Below, piece by piece: positions 1-7,655 of a stretch of 64,000 bases of DNA; the first letter of the stretch is position 1; every line of letters begins with the position of its first letter. A model generated the notes under the pieces. It was not told the DNA's origin and ran no database searches. It saw only the letters and a list, made by a program, of their open reading frames with translations. Source of the stretch: Chondrinema litorale (GTDB taxonomy: Bacteria > Bacteroidota > Bacteroidia > Cytophagales > Flammeovirgaceae); assembly GCF_026250525.1 (NCBI RefSeq), contig NZ_CP111043.1:248001-312000 (forward strand). Reading direction: 5' to 3'. A program made the translations under genes and the position numbers.

Positions 1-1
1 G

Positions 2-1240
2 GTTTTCACAGGAATTCTAGCAGGTAGTTATCCAGCATTTTTCTTATCTAGTTTTACTCCTGCTAAAGTTTTAAAAGGCAATATAAGATCAGGTGCTAAG
101 AGTGGTATGCTTAGAAGTATTCTTGTAATTTTTCAATTCGGAATTTCAATCATACTTATTGTAGGAACCATGATTGTTTACAATCAATTAGAATACATCC
201 AAAGTAAAAATCTTGGCTACAATAAAGAGCAGGTTCTAATCTTAGAAAACACTTATGTTTTAGGTAGAGAAAATGTTCAAAGCCTTAAAAATGAGTTATT
301 ACAAAACTCTGCTGTAAAAGCAGCAACTATTACCGCTGATATTCCAATAAATGGCGCTAATAATAATACCGCTTACTTCCCTGGAAATGACCCAAAAAGT
401 GATCAAACAACTGTTTTATCGCAGTTTAATGTTGATTTTGATTTTATTAAAGCGATGGGGATTGATATAATCGAAGGAAGAGATTTTAATATTGAAAATG
501 CAGCAGACTCTAATTCATTAGTAGTAAATGAAGCTACAGTAAAGCATTTTGGTTGGACAGACCCAATAGGCCAAGAAATTGGAACATTTATTAGTGATGA
601 CGGCGAGGTAAAGATTTTTAAAGTAATTGGTGTTGCTAAAAACTTCCACTTTGAGTCACTAAGACAAAATATAAGACCACTTGTAATACAAATTGGCAGT
701 TGGCAAAATAGAATTGCTGTTCGATATGAGGCAGGTAAAACCAAAGATGTAATTGATGAAATTGAAGGCAAATGGAAAAGATTGGCTCCAGGCCAACCAT
801 TTAATTACACGTTTATGGATGAGTCTTTTGCCAAAAATTATGAGCAAGAGCAAAAGGTAGGTAAGCTATTCGGAATATTCGCGGGTTTGGCAATCTTTAT
901 CGCATGCTTAGGCTTGTTTGGATTAGCCTCGTTTACTGCCGAACAAAGAACTAAAGAAATAGGCATTAGAAAGGTTTTAGGAGCTTCTGTTGTAAGTATT
1001 ATCGTATTACTATCCAAAGAGTTCGGAAAACTGCTCATAATTGCCTTTGTGATCGCTTCTCCCCTTGCTTGGTATATCATGCACTTATGGTTAAGAGATT
1101 TTGCTTTCAAGACTGATATTACTCCAATTACATTCGTAGTTGCCGGAGCAATCGCCTTTAGTATCGCTTGGGTTACTATGTCTTACCAGTCTTTAAAAGC
1201 AGCAATAGCTAAACCAGTAAAATCTTTAAAAGCAGAATAA
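2..1240 (+). CDS. ABC transporter permease, FtsX/MacB type (5' end outside window)
   Basis: The open frame runs unbroken from base 2, so the gene begins upstream of the window and only its last 412 codons are seen; the ATG at 107 is internal. It reads GSYPAFFLSS then KVLKG, the typical junction between the first and second halves of Bacteroidota permeases with a duplicated FtsX unit. A membrane helix follows (around LVIFQFGISIILIVG), then an extracytoplasmic MacB-type domain, then three C-terminal helices with the FtsX signature around EQRTKEIGIRKVLGAS. Such permeases pair with a LolD/MacB-like ATPase and act mechanically on envelope substrates or efflux cargo; the substrate cannot be told. 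A strong hairpin terminator follows. Family confidence is high. Confidence 0.9.
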   Translation, partial: VFTGILAGSYPAFFLSSFTPAKVLKGNIRSGAKSGMLRSILVIFQFGISIILIVGTMIVYNQLEYIQSKNLGYNKEQVLILENTYVLGRENVQSLKNELLQNSAVKAATITADIPINGANNNTAYFPGNDPKSDQTTVLSQFNVDFDFIKAMGIDIIEGRDFNIENAADSNSLVVNEATVKHFGWTDPIGQEIGTFISDDGEVKIFKVIGVAKNFHFESLRQNIRPLVIQIGSWQNRIAVRYEAGKTKDVIDEIEGKWKRLAPGQPFNYTFMDESFAKNYEQEQKVGKLFGIFAGLAIFIACLGLFGLASFTAEQRTKEIGIRKVLGASVVSIIVLLSKEFGKLLIIAFVIASPLAWYIMHLWLRDFAFKTDITPITFVVAGAIAFSIAWVTMSYQSLKAAIAKPVKSLKAE

Positions 1241-1288
1241 TTGCGAATTACTATCCTTCATTTTTAATTAGGTAATACGATTCATGAG

Positions 1289-1319
1289 CGGCATATTAAT
1301 GATATGCCGTTCTTTTTTT
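1289..1319 (+). terminator. Rho-independent terminator of the FtsX-type permease
   Basis: An 8-bp perfect stem CGGCATAT/ATATGCCG (1289-1296 with 1302-1309) and a 5-base loop are followed by a T-rich tract to 1319. It lies about 50 bases after the permease stop codon. Confidence 0.85.
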
Positions 1320-1452
1320 GCACAAAAAACACCTTCAGCTAATAAAAGCTGTAACTCAGAATTGCATAGAAATGCTTGCATGAGCAATTAGGGGGTGGAA
1401 AAATCAAATAATTTTAAATCAAGAACTCTCTAAAATATTAGTAAGTAGATTG

Positions 1453-1869
1453 TTATGAACTTCCTAATATCTCTTTAAGATTACCAATTAACTGATCCCA
1501 CAATTCCTTTAACTCATCCAGATCGTCCATTTCAGAGTAATCTGTTACCCTAAGAAATGAAGTTTGAGTCATTTCATTAAAGTCAATTTTAAATTCCAGA
1601 TAGGCATGATCTTCCTCTTCTCCTTCAACAGAGCGTCCATTGTTACTTTCGATAGACAAAAGATATTTTATAGAAATGTTTGTCCTTCTAGAAATAATTC
1701 TGGCAATATATAATTCACCATCCCAAATAAAATGGAATTTCTTATCACCCATTACATTTACCTCATCAGCAAACCACTCCTGCAAGCCACTGGCCGTCGA
1801 TATATAAGGATAAAGCATTTTAACAGCCGCATTAATCTCATACTCTGCTACGTACTTGAATTTCGCCAT
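1453..1869 (-). CDS. START-like domain protein
   Basis: A 138-residue protein of the START-like/AHSA1-type fold found almost throughout Bacteroidota. The N-terminus KFKYVAEYEINA, followed by LYPYISTASGLQEWFADEV, is the hallmark of this family. Predicted to be a soluble alpha/beta ligand-cavity protein; no ligand is known to me, so no function is assigned. The C-terminus is acidic (EMDDLDELKELWDQLIGNL). I chose the ATG at 1869 because it gives the usual MAKFKY start; a GTG two codons upstream (1875) is also in frame. It is transcribed divergently from the tRNA-Met gene. Confidence 0.85.
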   Translation of the reverse strand: MAKFKYVAEYEINAAVKMLYPYISTASGLQEWFADEVNVMGDKKFHFIWDGELYIARIISRRTNISIKYLLSIESNNGRSVEGEEEDHAYLEFKIDFNEMTQTSFLRVTDYSEMDDLDELKELWDQLIGNLKEILGSS

Positions 1870-1947
1870 AGTCACAAATAGTTGATATATAAATGCAATT
1901 TAAAAAAATGGATGAAAAGTGCAAGAATTAAATTTATTGAAAAAATA

Positions 1948-1979
1948 TTTGCATATAAAAAAAACACATATCATATTTG
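1948..1979 (+). promoter_or_regulatory. Bacteroidota-type promoter of tRNA-Met
   Basis: TTTG at 1948-1951, 20 bases, then CATATTTG at 1972-1979, one base from the Bacteroidota -33/-7 consensus TTTG-N17-23-TAnnTTTG. It ends 10 bases before the mature tRNA, consistent with direct tRNA transcription. Confidence 0.65.
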
Positions 1980-1989
1980 CACTCCATTT

Positions 1990-2063
1990 GGCGGGGTAGC
2001 TCAGTTGGTTAGAGCGCAGGATTCATAACCCTGAGGTCACGGGTTCAACTCCCGTCTCCGCTA
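1990..2063 (+). tRNA. tRNA-Met (CAT)
   Basis: A full cloverleaf can be drawn. The acceptor pairs GGCGGGG with CTCCGCT (two G-U pairs); the D stem is GCTC/GAGC; the anticodon arm is CAGGA-TTCATAA-CCCTG with anticodon CAT; the variable loop is AGGTC; the T arm is ACGGG-TTCAACT-CCCGT; the discriminator is A. The 3' CCA is not encoded. The closing anticodon-stem pair is A-C. The first acceptor pair is G-U, not mismatched, and the anticodon stem lacks the GGG/CCC of initiators, so this is an elongator Met tRNA. A lysidine-modified tRNA-Ile2 cannot be excluded from sequence alone. Confidence 0.95.
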
Positions 2064-2075
2064 CAACTCAAAAAT

Positions 2076-2116
2076 AAAGCTCTGTAAACATTAGGTTTAC
2101 AGAGCTTTTTCTTTTT
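2076..2116. terminator. Bidirectional terminator between tRNA-Met and the haloperoxidase-like gene
   Basis: A 14-bp perfect stem AAAGCTCTGTAAAC/GTTTACAGAGCTTT (2076-2089 with 2095-2108), a 5-base loop, then a T-rich tail on the plus strand. The A-rich sequence before the stem gives a usable U tract on the minus strand, where the convergent gene ends at 2135. Confidence 0.85.
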
Positions 2117-2134
2117 AAAATCCTTTTTATCCAA

Positions 2135-3526
2135 TCAATTTTTCTCAGCTACATTATTGTTTTCTCTTGTAACCAACTTTTGGAAAACATACTCTCCTAC
2201 TTGCCTACCTTGCTCAACTCCATTAAAACATGCTGGTCTGTAATGGATACCTCCATACATACGGCTAATTGCAGCCTCATCAGAAGCCTGATAAAAAGAA
2301 GAATAAGATCTTACTGGTAAGCCAAACTGAGCCTCGGTAGAATCTACAAAAGCGATATTATCACCTAATAGATGAGTAAGCGTAGTAGCTGCTGCTCTCG
2401 AAATTACAGAGTGTCCACTCGTATATTCTGGGAATGCAGGCGTTTGTAGAATTGGCTCCCAACCTGGTTCAATGTATCTATCAATATAAGTTTCTGGTCT
2501 TATAAGATCACTTCTGTATTTCTCATCCCAACAGCTAATAAAAGCATCTGCCAAGGCAATAGAAGTTCTGGTAAACATTTCTGCTTGTTGCATCATATCT
2601 AGATCCATACCTTTAGAAACTGTTGCAGCAATAGACATCCAGTGGCCTCCCGGAGAAATTTTTTGATGGAAAAACATCACGTGGCCTTTTGTATAAGAAA
2701 CATTGGGGTTACAATCCCAAAACTTTGCGATTTCTAATCTATCCCCATTTTCTTTTCTGGCAGAATCTACAGCATTATAAACCTCCATCGCATCAGCATA
2801 AAATTGCGAACTAGGCAGCGAATCGAAAGTTGTTGGAGGTGGAGGAGCAAATTGGCTAGCAGAATCAATCACAAAGGTTCTCATGGTGCTCCAATGTGGT
2901 TCTATACCAGGTAAATAGTCTGGAGGAGTAGGTTGCCAGCTTCCGGGTTTATCGTTCAAGATATGTCTTGGTAGAGATTGTCGTTGAATGTATCCATCTT
3001 TATTTGCCCAATCGATTACTGCCGCGCCCATTTCCTTTCCATAAGCAACAGAATTTTCATAAATATCATTATCGATACCTATTTTTTTAATTTCCTTTAA
3101 AAACTCTGCTTCATAAGTATCTACTTTTTCTTCGGCAAAAACTAATTTTTTACTCACGGTAAATGAGGCAACCAAACCTGACAATGGTAAAAAATACTTT
3201 TTGTTTTCATCTGGTTTTGGCAAATCACTCAAACCTTTTACCTGAGATTGCAGTGTTTTGTATTCTGCATTTTCATTAACCAGAGTTTCATACACTGCAA
3301 TGTTTGAATAAGTGTAAATCCGGCTACAAACTGGTGGTGTAAATATATCTGCAATCATCACATCTGTGAGGTATTTATTCCACTCGCGTAGCTGCGTTCT
3401 GGTAAACTTTTTCAATTCAGCCTCATTGTGTTTTGGCCCACATGAAAATAAGCTAAAAGCAACAATTATCGATATTACAAGGCTTTTATATATTTTATTG
3501 CAATAAAAACATTCTATCATTTTCAT
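2135..3526 (-). CDS. vanadium-dependent haloperoxidase / PAP2-superfamily lipoprotein
   Basis: 463 residues. A hydrophobic leader ends in a lipobox (SLFSC, Cys29), so an outer-envelope lipoprotein is predicted. The C-terminal half carries the vanadate/phosphate pocket of the PAP2-haloperoxidase superfamily: KYRSDLIRP (Lys336 to Arg343), PEYTSGHS (371-372 Gly-His) and SRMYGGIHYRP (Arg422, His428). Family members either oxidise halides with peroxide using bound vanadate or act as acid phosphatases; the sequence does not decide which. Length fits the bacterial vanadium chloroperoxidase-like group, commonest in marine Bacteroidota. It appears monocistronic, with a long divergent spacer upstream and the hairpin shared with tRNA-Met downstream. 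Confidence 0.85.
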   Translation of the reverse strand: MKMIECFYCNKIYKSLVISIIVAFSLFSCGPKHNEAELKKFTRTQLREWNKYLTDVMIADIFTPPVCSRIYTYSNIAVYETLVNENAEYKTLQSQVKGLSDLPKPDENKKYFLPLSGLVASFTVSKKLVFAEEKVDTYEAEFLKEIKKIGIDNDIYENSVAYGKEMGAAVIDWANKDGYIQRQSLPRHILNDKPGSWQPTPPDYLPGIEPHWSTMRTFVIDSASQFAPPPPTTFDSLPSSQFYADAMEVYNAVDSARKENGDRLEIAKFWDCNPNVSYTKGHVMFFHQKISPGGHWMSIAATVSKGMDLDMMQQAEMFTRTSIALADAFISCWDEKYRSDLIRPETYIDRYIEPGWEPILQTPAFPEYTSGHSVISRAAATTLTHLLGDNIAFVDSTEAQFGLPVRSYSSFYQASDEAAISRMYGGIHYRPACFNGVEQGRQVGEYVFQKLVTRENNNVAEKN

Positions 3527-4041
3527 TATCTGTTATTAGTCAATTCAGTTTATAAACGGTATAAAAATCAAACCTAAAACTAACAAAATTAAAAATTTTA
3601 CAAACTGTTAAAAAATGTAATAAGCTATAAAAGGCAAAACAAAATCATATTTGATTAAGTTGAGCTGCTAATAGCGGTATATAGCAAAACACCCTGCCAG
3701 TAAAACCAACAGGGTGTAAGTTCAATTTAATCTAAAATTACTAACATAAACCAAGTCTTTATTCAACTTTTTTAAGACTTTTTTAGATGACTTTATAGAT
3801 CTACCCTTAATTATATCATTTTTTAAAATTCAAGTTTGCTAAGTGTCTTTAGAACACTTTTGTTTCTTGGCAAATCTATTTTATAGAGCCTTTTTAGTAA
3901 ATGATGATTGACCACTACATTCCATGACTTTTATCATAAAACTTTAAAGACCAACATCATTTACAAATCGCCCATTTTTTATTAAATTAGATTATAATTA
4001 ACCATAAGCAATTAGTTATTTTTTATTAAAATATTACTATC
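3527..4041. other. 515-bp divergent intergenic region with two hairpins
   Basis: There is no convincing ORF. It holds the outward-facing promoters of the haloperoxidase-like and universal stress genes. Two plus-strand hairpins are visible: ACACCCTG/CAGGGTGT (3689-3696 with 3710-3717) and AAGTGT/ACACTT (3841-3846 with 3854-3859), the second followed by TTTGTTTC. A CATATTTG box at 3646-3653 is identical to the -7 element of the tRNA-Met gene. Together these would fit a small untranslated RNA of roughly 200 nt, but no good -33 box is seen and this remains a guess. Confidence 0.35.
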
Positions 4042-4899
4042 ATGAACAAAATACTGGTGCCCATCGATTTTTCAGAAAACTCAATTAATGCCCTCTCTTA
4101 TGCAGTAGAACTTGCAAAAGAATTAGAGTCTAGTATTACGCTCTTTAATACCTATCCAATAGATATTCCAATGGGAATGGAATACTCTTCAGGTATTTAC
4201 ATGCAAACATTAAACGCAGAAATAAAATATGATCGAGAAGTTAGACTTCAAGAAATCATAGAAAAATACAACACAACAGTTTATAGCTCAAATGGCGAAC
4301 CCATACAGTTCTTAAAAGAAATTAGAGAAGGTGTAGCAGCAGATAGTATAGCAAATTTTTCGAACGAGAAAAATATTGATATTATAGTAATGGGTACCAA
4401 AGGAGCTAGTGGATTAGAAGAAGTATTACTTGGTAGCATTACAGTTTCAGTTATGGAAAAAACTGATATTCCAGTGTTTGTAATTCCAGAAAACTCAGAG
4501 TTTCATGGATTAAACAAAATAGTATTTGCTACTAATTTTTCAGATAATGATACAGAAGTAATTGATACGCTTCAAACAATTGGTGAATATTTTAATTCAG
4601 AAATCACTTGCTTACACATCAATACTGATCCAGCTCTTACTTATGCTGATGATATGAATTTAAACATGCTGAAAAGAAATTACTTTTTTACACCAGTAAA
4701 TCAGTTAAACTTTCAAATGTTATCAGACAAAAAAGTAGAACATGGTTTAGAAGAATATATGAAAGAAAATGAAATAGATTTGATGGTAGTTACACCTCAG
4801 GAAAGAGGCTTTATAGAAAATCTATTCCATAAAAGCGTATCTAAAAGCTTGGCGTATCATTCTAAAATTCCAGTTTTGATAGCTAAAAACAAGAAGTAA
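4042..4899 (+). CDS. tandem universal stress protein (two UspA domains)
   Basis: 285 residues, two UspA folds in one chain. Domain 1 (about 1-150) begins KILVPIDFSENS and has the complete ATP-binding signature G-2x-G-9x-G-S (Gly118, Gly121, Gly131, Ser132), so it should bind ATP. Domain 2 (about 157-285) begins KIVFATNFSDND, but its equivalent loop (TPQERGFIENLFHKSVSKSL) lacks those glycines and probably does not bind nucleotide. Cytoplasmic; members help survival under stress or stasis by mechanisms that are poorly defined. Followed by a strong terminator, so a single-gene unit. Confidence 0.92.
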   Translation: MNKILVPIDFSENSINALSYAVELAKELESSITLFNTYPIDIPMGMEYSSGIYMQTLNAEIKYDREVRLQEIIEKYNTTVYSSNGEPIQFLKEIREGVAADSIANFSNEKNIDIIVMGTKGASGLEEVLLGSITVSVMEKTDIPVFVIPENSEFHGLNKIVFATNFSDNDTEVIDTLQTIGEYFNSEITCLHINTDPALTYADDMNLNMLKRNYFFTPVNQLNFQMLSDKKVEHGLEEYMKENEIDLMVVTPQERGFIENLFHKSVSKSLAYHSKIPVLIAKNKK

Positions 4900-4954
4900 A
4901 TAGAGTAAATTTTTTATATGATTGCCGCATGATTCGGTAAATTTTAGAAATTTT

Positions 4955-4985
4955 AAGCCGGAAGTATTACTTCCGGCTTTTTTTA
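4955..4985 (+). terminator. Rho-independent terminator of the universal stress gene
   Basis: An 11-bp perfect stem AAGCCGGAAGT/ACTTCCGGCTT (4955-4965 with 4969-4979), a 3-base loop and a run of eight T. Confidence 0.9.
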
Positions 4986-5061
4986 TCGCAATTTTGCAGC
5001 ATATTAATTTATTTTCCTGTTTTTACATTAATAGTGTTGTATACCGAATCTTAAAATCTTA

Positions 5062-5772
5062 ATGAAAATATTCTGTAAAAGCACCTTTTTATTATTTGTC
5101 TTATTTGCTTCTATCATCATTAAAACCAATGCTCAAGTTTCAATAGGGCTTAAAGGTGATTACCATTTCTCCACAGTAAGTTTCGACCCAAGTACAGGTC
5201 TAAATTTCGATTTTTACCCAGGAATGACTTTCGGAGCAGTTGTAAAAGTTTCTGCAAATCCAAATGTAGGCTTAATTGCAGAAATTAATTACAGCCAAAA
5301 AGGTTGGGTTGAGAACTTTAGTAGAGCTGGTGATGAAGGCGAACTTCAAAATAGACTTCAAAGGTATAGATATAATTATCTTGAACTTCCTATACTAACT
5401 CATATTTACGTTGGAGGAGATAAAATGAATGTATTCTTTAATCTTGGCCCTCATGTTGGCTTTTTAATGGGTACAGATTCTAGCCATACAGATAATGTCT
5501 TGGCAACTGATACAGTAGCTTATTCTTACCAAGAAAGTAATGCTGTAAAGTTTGAGTATGGTGTTTCTGCAGGTATGGGTATTGCTGTAAATTTTGGAAA
5601 CAGCACAATTCAATTAGAAGCCAGACTTACCCAAGGCTTAAACAACATCATCGACCGAGATGCAGAAGATGCACCGACAGGCTCTCTAAATCAAGTAGCA
5701 GGTGTGAGTTTAACTTACTTGTATACTATTAGAAGTAGAGAAAAAACTTGGAAGAATAGGCCAGATAAATAA
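5062..5772 (+). CDS. outer-membrane beta-barrel protein (PorT-like family)
   Basis: 236 residues with a signal peptide ending near TNAQ (residue 25). The mature part alternates short amphipathic strands, for example NVGLIAEINYSQKGW, YNYLELPILTHIYVG and VFFNLGPHVGFLMG. This matches the Bacteroidota eight-strand barrel family often annotated PorT/OMP_b-brl_2; YLELPILTHIY is the most diagnostic stretch. Location: outer membrane. The cargo or partner is unknown, and assignment to the true gliding/secretion PorT is not supported. The next gene starts 18 bases downstream, so the two may be cotranscribed. Confidence 0.82.
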   Translation: MKIFCKSTFLLFVLFASIIIKTNAQVSIGLKGDYHFSTVSFDPSTGLNFDFYPGMTFGAVVKVSANPNVGLIAEINYSQKGWVENFSRAGDEGELQNRLQRYRYNYLELPILTHIYVGGDKMNVFFNLGPHVGFLMGTDSSHTDNVLATDTVAYSYQESNAVKFEYGVSAGMGIAVNFGNSTIQLEARLTQGLNNIIDRDAEDAPTGSLNQVAGVSLTYLYTIRSREKTWKNRPDK

Positions 5773-5790
5773 CTAGATGTCAAATTAATT

Positions 5791-6165
5791 ATGAAAACTA
5801 AAAAAGAACTAAAGGTTGCTTATAAGCAAATGAAACCTCTTATGGGTGTTTACCAAATCAAGAATCAAAAAAATAACAGGATGCTTATTGAAGGCAGTAC
5901 TGACATTAATGCCAAATTTAACAGACACCGAATGGAATTGAATTTTGGCAATCACAGACTTAAAGCTTTACAAAAAGATTGGAAAGAATTCGGCGAAGAG
6001 AATTTTTCTTTTGAGGTAATTTCTGAGTTGGAAACAAAAGATGAGTTAAATGTTGATTACAAAGAAGAAGTTAAAATTCTGGAGCAAATGACAATTGAAG
6101 AATTGGACATTGACCCATCGAACAGATATAACTATGACATCTTCCATATAAAAAAGAGCCTGTAA
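5791..6165 (+). CDS. small GIY-YIG nuclease-family protein, degenerate motif
   Basis: 124 residues. The pattern MKPLMGVYQIKNQKNNRMLIEGST matches small stand-alone GIY-YIG proteins of Bacteroidota and Firmicutes. The GIY element is GVY (19-21); the YIG element is replaced by IEG (33-35). A candidate catalytic Arg lies in NRHRMEL (45/47) and Glu75 in NFSFEV is the candidate metal ligand. A conserved LQKDWKEFGEENF block is present. Nuclease activity is therefore uncertain; the protein may be a DNA-binding relic. The stop codon lies inside the downstream terminator stem. Family assignment is fairly secure, function is not. Confidence 0.75.
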   Translation: MKTKKELKVAYKQMKPLMGVYQIKNQKNNRMLIEGSTDINAKFNRHRMELNFGNHRLKALQKDWKEFGEENFSFEVISELETKDELNVDYKEEVKILEQMTIEELDIDPSNRYNYDIFHIKKSL

Positions 6166-6186
6166 TAAATTACAGGCTCTTTTTTT
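6151..6186. terminator. Bidirectional terminator overlapping the GIY-YIG stop codon
   Basis: A 15-bp perfect stem AAAAAGAGCCTGTAA/TTACAGGCTCTTTTT (6151-6165 with 6170-6184), a 4-base loop and a T tract. The left arm encodes the last codons and the TAA stop of the GIY-YIG gene. The A run on the left supplies a U tract for the convergent M24 peptidase gene ending at 6200. Confidence 0.88.
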
Positions 6187-6199
6187 CGTGAAATGATCT

Positions 6200-7555
6200 T
6201 TATTTCAAATTGCCAAGATGATTAGCTGGCTTTGGAATTAACAATAAAGATTCTTGCCTGCCATCGATATATCTTACTTTCTCTCCATCAAAAAATGCAT
6301 CTTCTTCCAACATCACTCTTATATCTTTATTCCACGCTTCTATAAAAACTTTCGTATTTAGTTCAATAGAATATGCTGTATTAGGATACAATGAATAATC
6401 GCCTCTAAAAGGTGTATCTCCTTGATTATCCCACATCCCAATAGTAGGCCCTGCTGCATGGCCATGGTAGCCGATTGGGTGCGTATAAATTGTTGCTCTA
6501 TTAGACTCTTTTCCTGCTTGCTCTAAAGCACTTGCTAAAATCTGATTTCCAGTTTTACCAGTTTGATATTGATTGGTAAGAATATCCTGAGCACGATTTC
6601 CGGCCATTAGTGCAGCTTTTAAATATTCTGGAGCATCTGTTTCACCTGCTTTTAAAACATAAGCCAACTCTTGTGTATCTGTATTTAAACCCAGATAAGT
6701 AATTCCAAAATCACAGTGCAACAAATCTCCCGGCTGAATCACATTAAAACCCGGTCTGCCACTAAATGCATATAGCTCAGATGTGGGATTATTTCTTTGA
6801 ATATCTACAGTTGGATGAAACCAAGTATCTAACCTCAGCTCTTTAATTCTTTCTCTAAACCACCAAACCACATCGTCTGTAGTGGTAACTCCCGGCTGAA
6901 TTACTTTATCTGAAAAACCTTCGGCAATAATGACATGAGCAATTCGGCAAATTTGCTCGTAAATAGCCATCTCTCTTGGAGTTCTGGTTTCTAACCAAGC
7001 AACAGCCAAGTTTTCTGCAGAAACTATTTTGTTTCTATAGTTCTGCGGTAAAGTCGCCATTAAATTATCGTATTCTGAAGCTGTAATACCATCAGCATGC
7101 GCAAAATGCTCCGACTTATTTATACCGATTTTTTCGGGATTTCTTTCTTCAATTATTTGCAACAAAGCTTTCCATTGATCTGGCTGAGATTCTTTATCCC
7201 ATGATTTTTTAAATACTGTACCAACATCGTATCTGGCTATGGCTAATGCTTCAATTTCTTCGGTTCCTTTGGGCTTATAAAGCACCAAAATTGTTCTTCT
7301 TCTCGCTGCAAGCCAAGTAGCAGGCAACATCGTTTCTATTACCGGATCTTCGTTGTATTCTCTGGCAGTAATTACCCACATATCAATTCCAGCACGATCC
7401 ATTAAAGTTGGTAAAACTGATCTAATTTTATCTTCTAACAAATCATCTTGAATCTTAGCCCTATCTCGCATGGATAAGATTACTGGTAAATTACTTTGGG
7501 CTAATAAAACTGTTGAAAGAAAGGTAAATAGTGATAGTAGTAGTAGTTTTCTCAT
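6200..7555 (-). CDS. exported M24-family metallopeptidase (Xaa-Pro aminopeptidase-like)
   Basis: 451 residues with a signal peptide (MRKLLLLSLFTFLSTVLLAQ), so periplasmic or surface. The creatinase-like N-terminal domain spans about 25-185. The pita-bread catalytic domain follows, with the five expected dinuclear-metal ligands: Asp282 (HCDFG), Asp293 (NTDTQ), His359 (YTHPIGYHGH), Glu398 (SIELN) and Glu417 or 418 (MLEEDAF). M24 enzymes remove N-terminal residues, often before proline. All ligands are intact, so activity is likely. It ends at a terminator shared with the GIY-YIG gene. Confidence 0.9.
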   Translation of the reverse strand: MRKLLLLSLFTFLSTVLLAQSNLPVILSMRDRAKIQDDLLEDKIRSVLPTLMDRAGIDMWVITAREYNEDPVIETMLPATWLAARRRTILVLYKPKGTEEIEALAIARYDVGTVFKKSWDKESQPDQWKALLQIIEERNPEKIGINKSEHFAHADGITASEYDNLMATLPQNYRNKIVSAENLAVAWLETRTPREMAIYEQICRIAHVIIAEGFSDKVIQPGVTTTDDVVWWFRERIKELRLDTWFHPTVDIQRNNPTSELYAFSGRPGFNVIQPGDLLHCDFGITYLGLNTDTQELAYVLKAGETDAPEYLKAALMAGNRAQDILTNQYQTGKTGNQILASALEQAGKESNRATIYTHPIGYHGHAAGPTIGMWDNQGDTPFRGDYSLYPNTAYSIELNTKVFIEAWNKDIRVMLEEDAFFDGEKVRYIDGRQESLLLIPKPANHLGNLK

Positions 7556-7655
7556 AAATCGTGATTTAAATGTATTTATCGCAATTATAAAAGAAATTGC
7601 CTTGCTAATTATTCAATTTGTGATATAAAACTTCTATTTCTACATAAGTATGATA

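Noticed and set aside
403..1110. Minus-strand frames within the FtsX-type permease
   Set aside because: Antisense shadows of a gene with clear family motifs.
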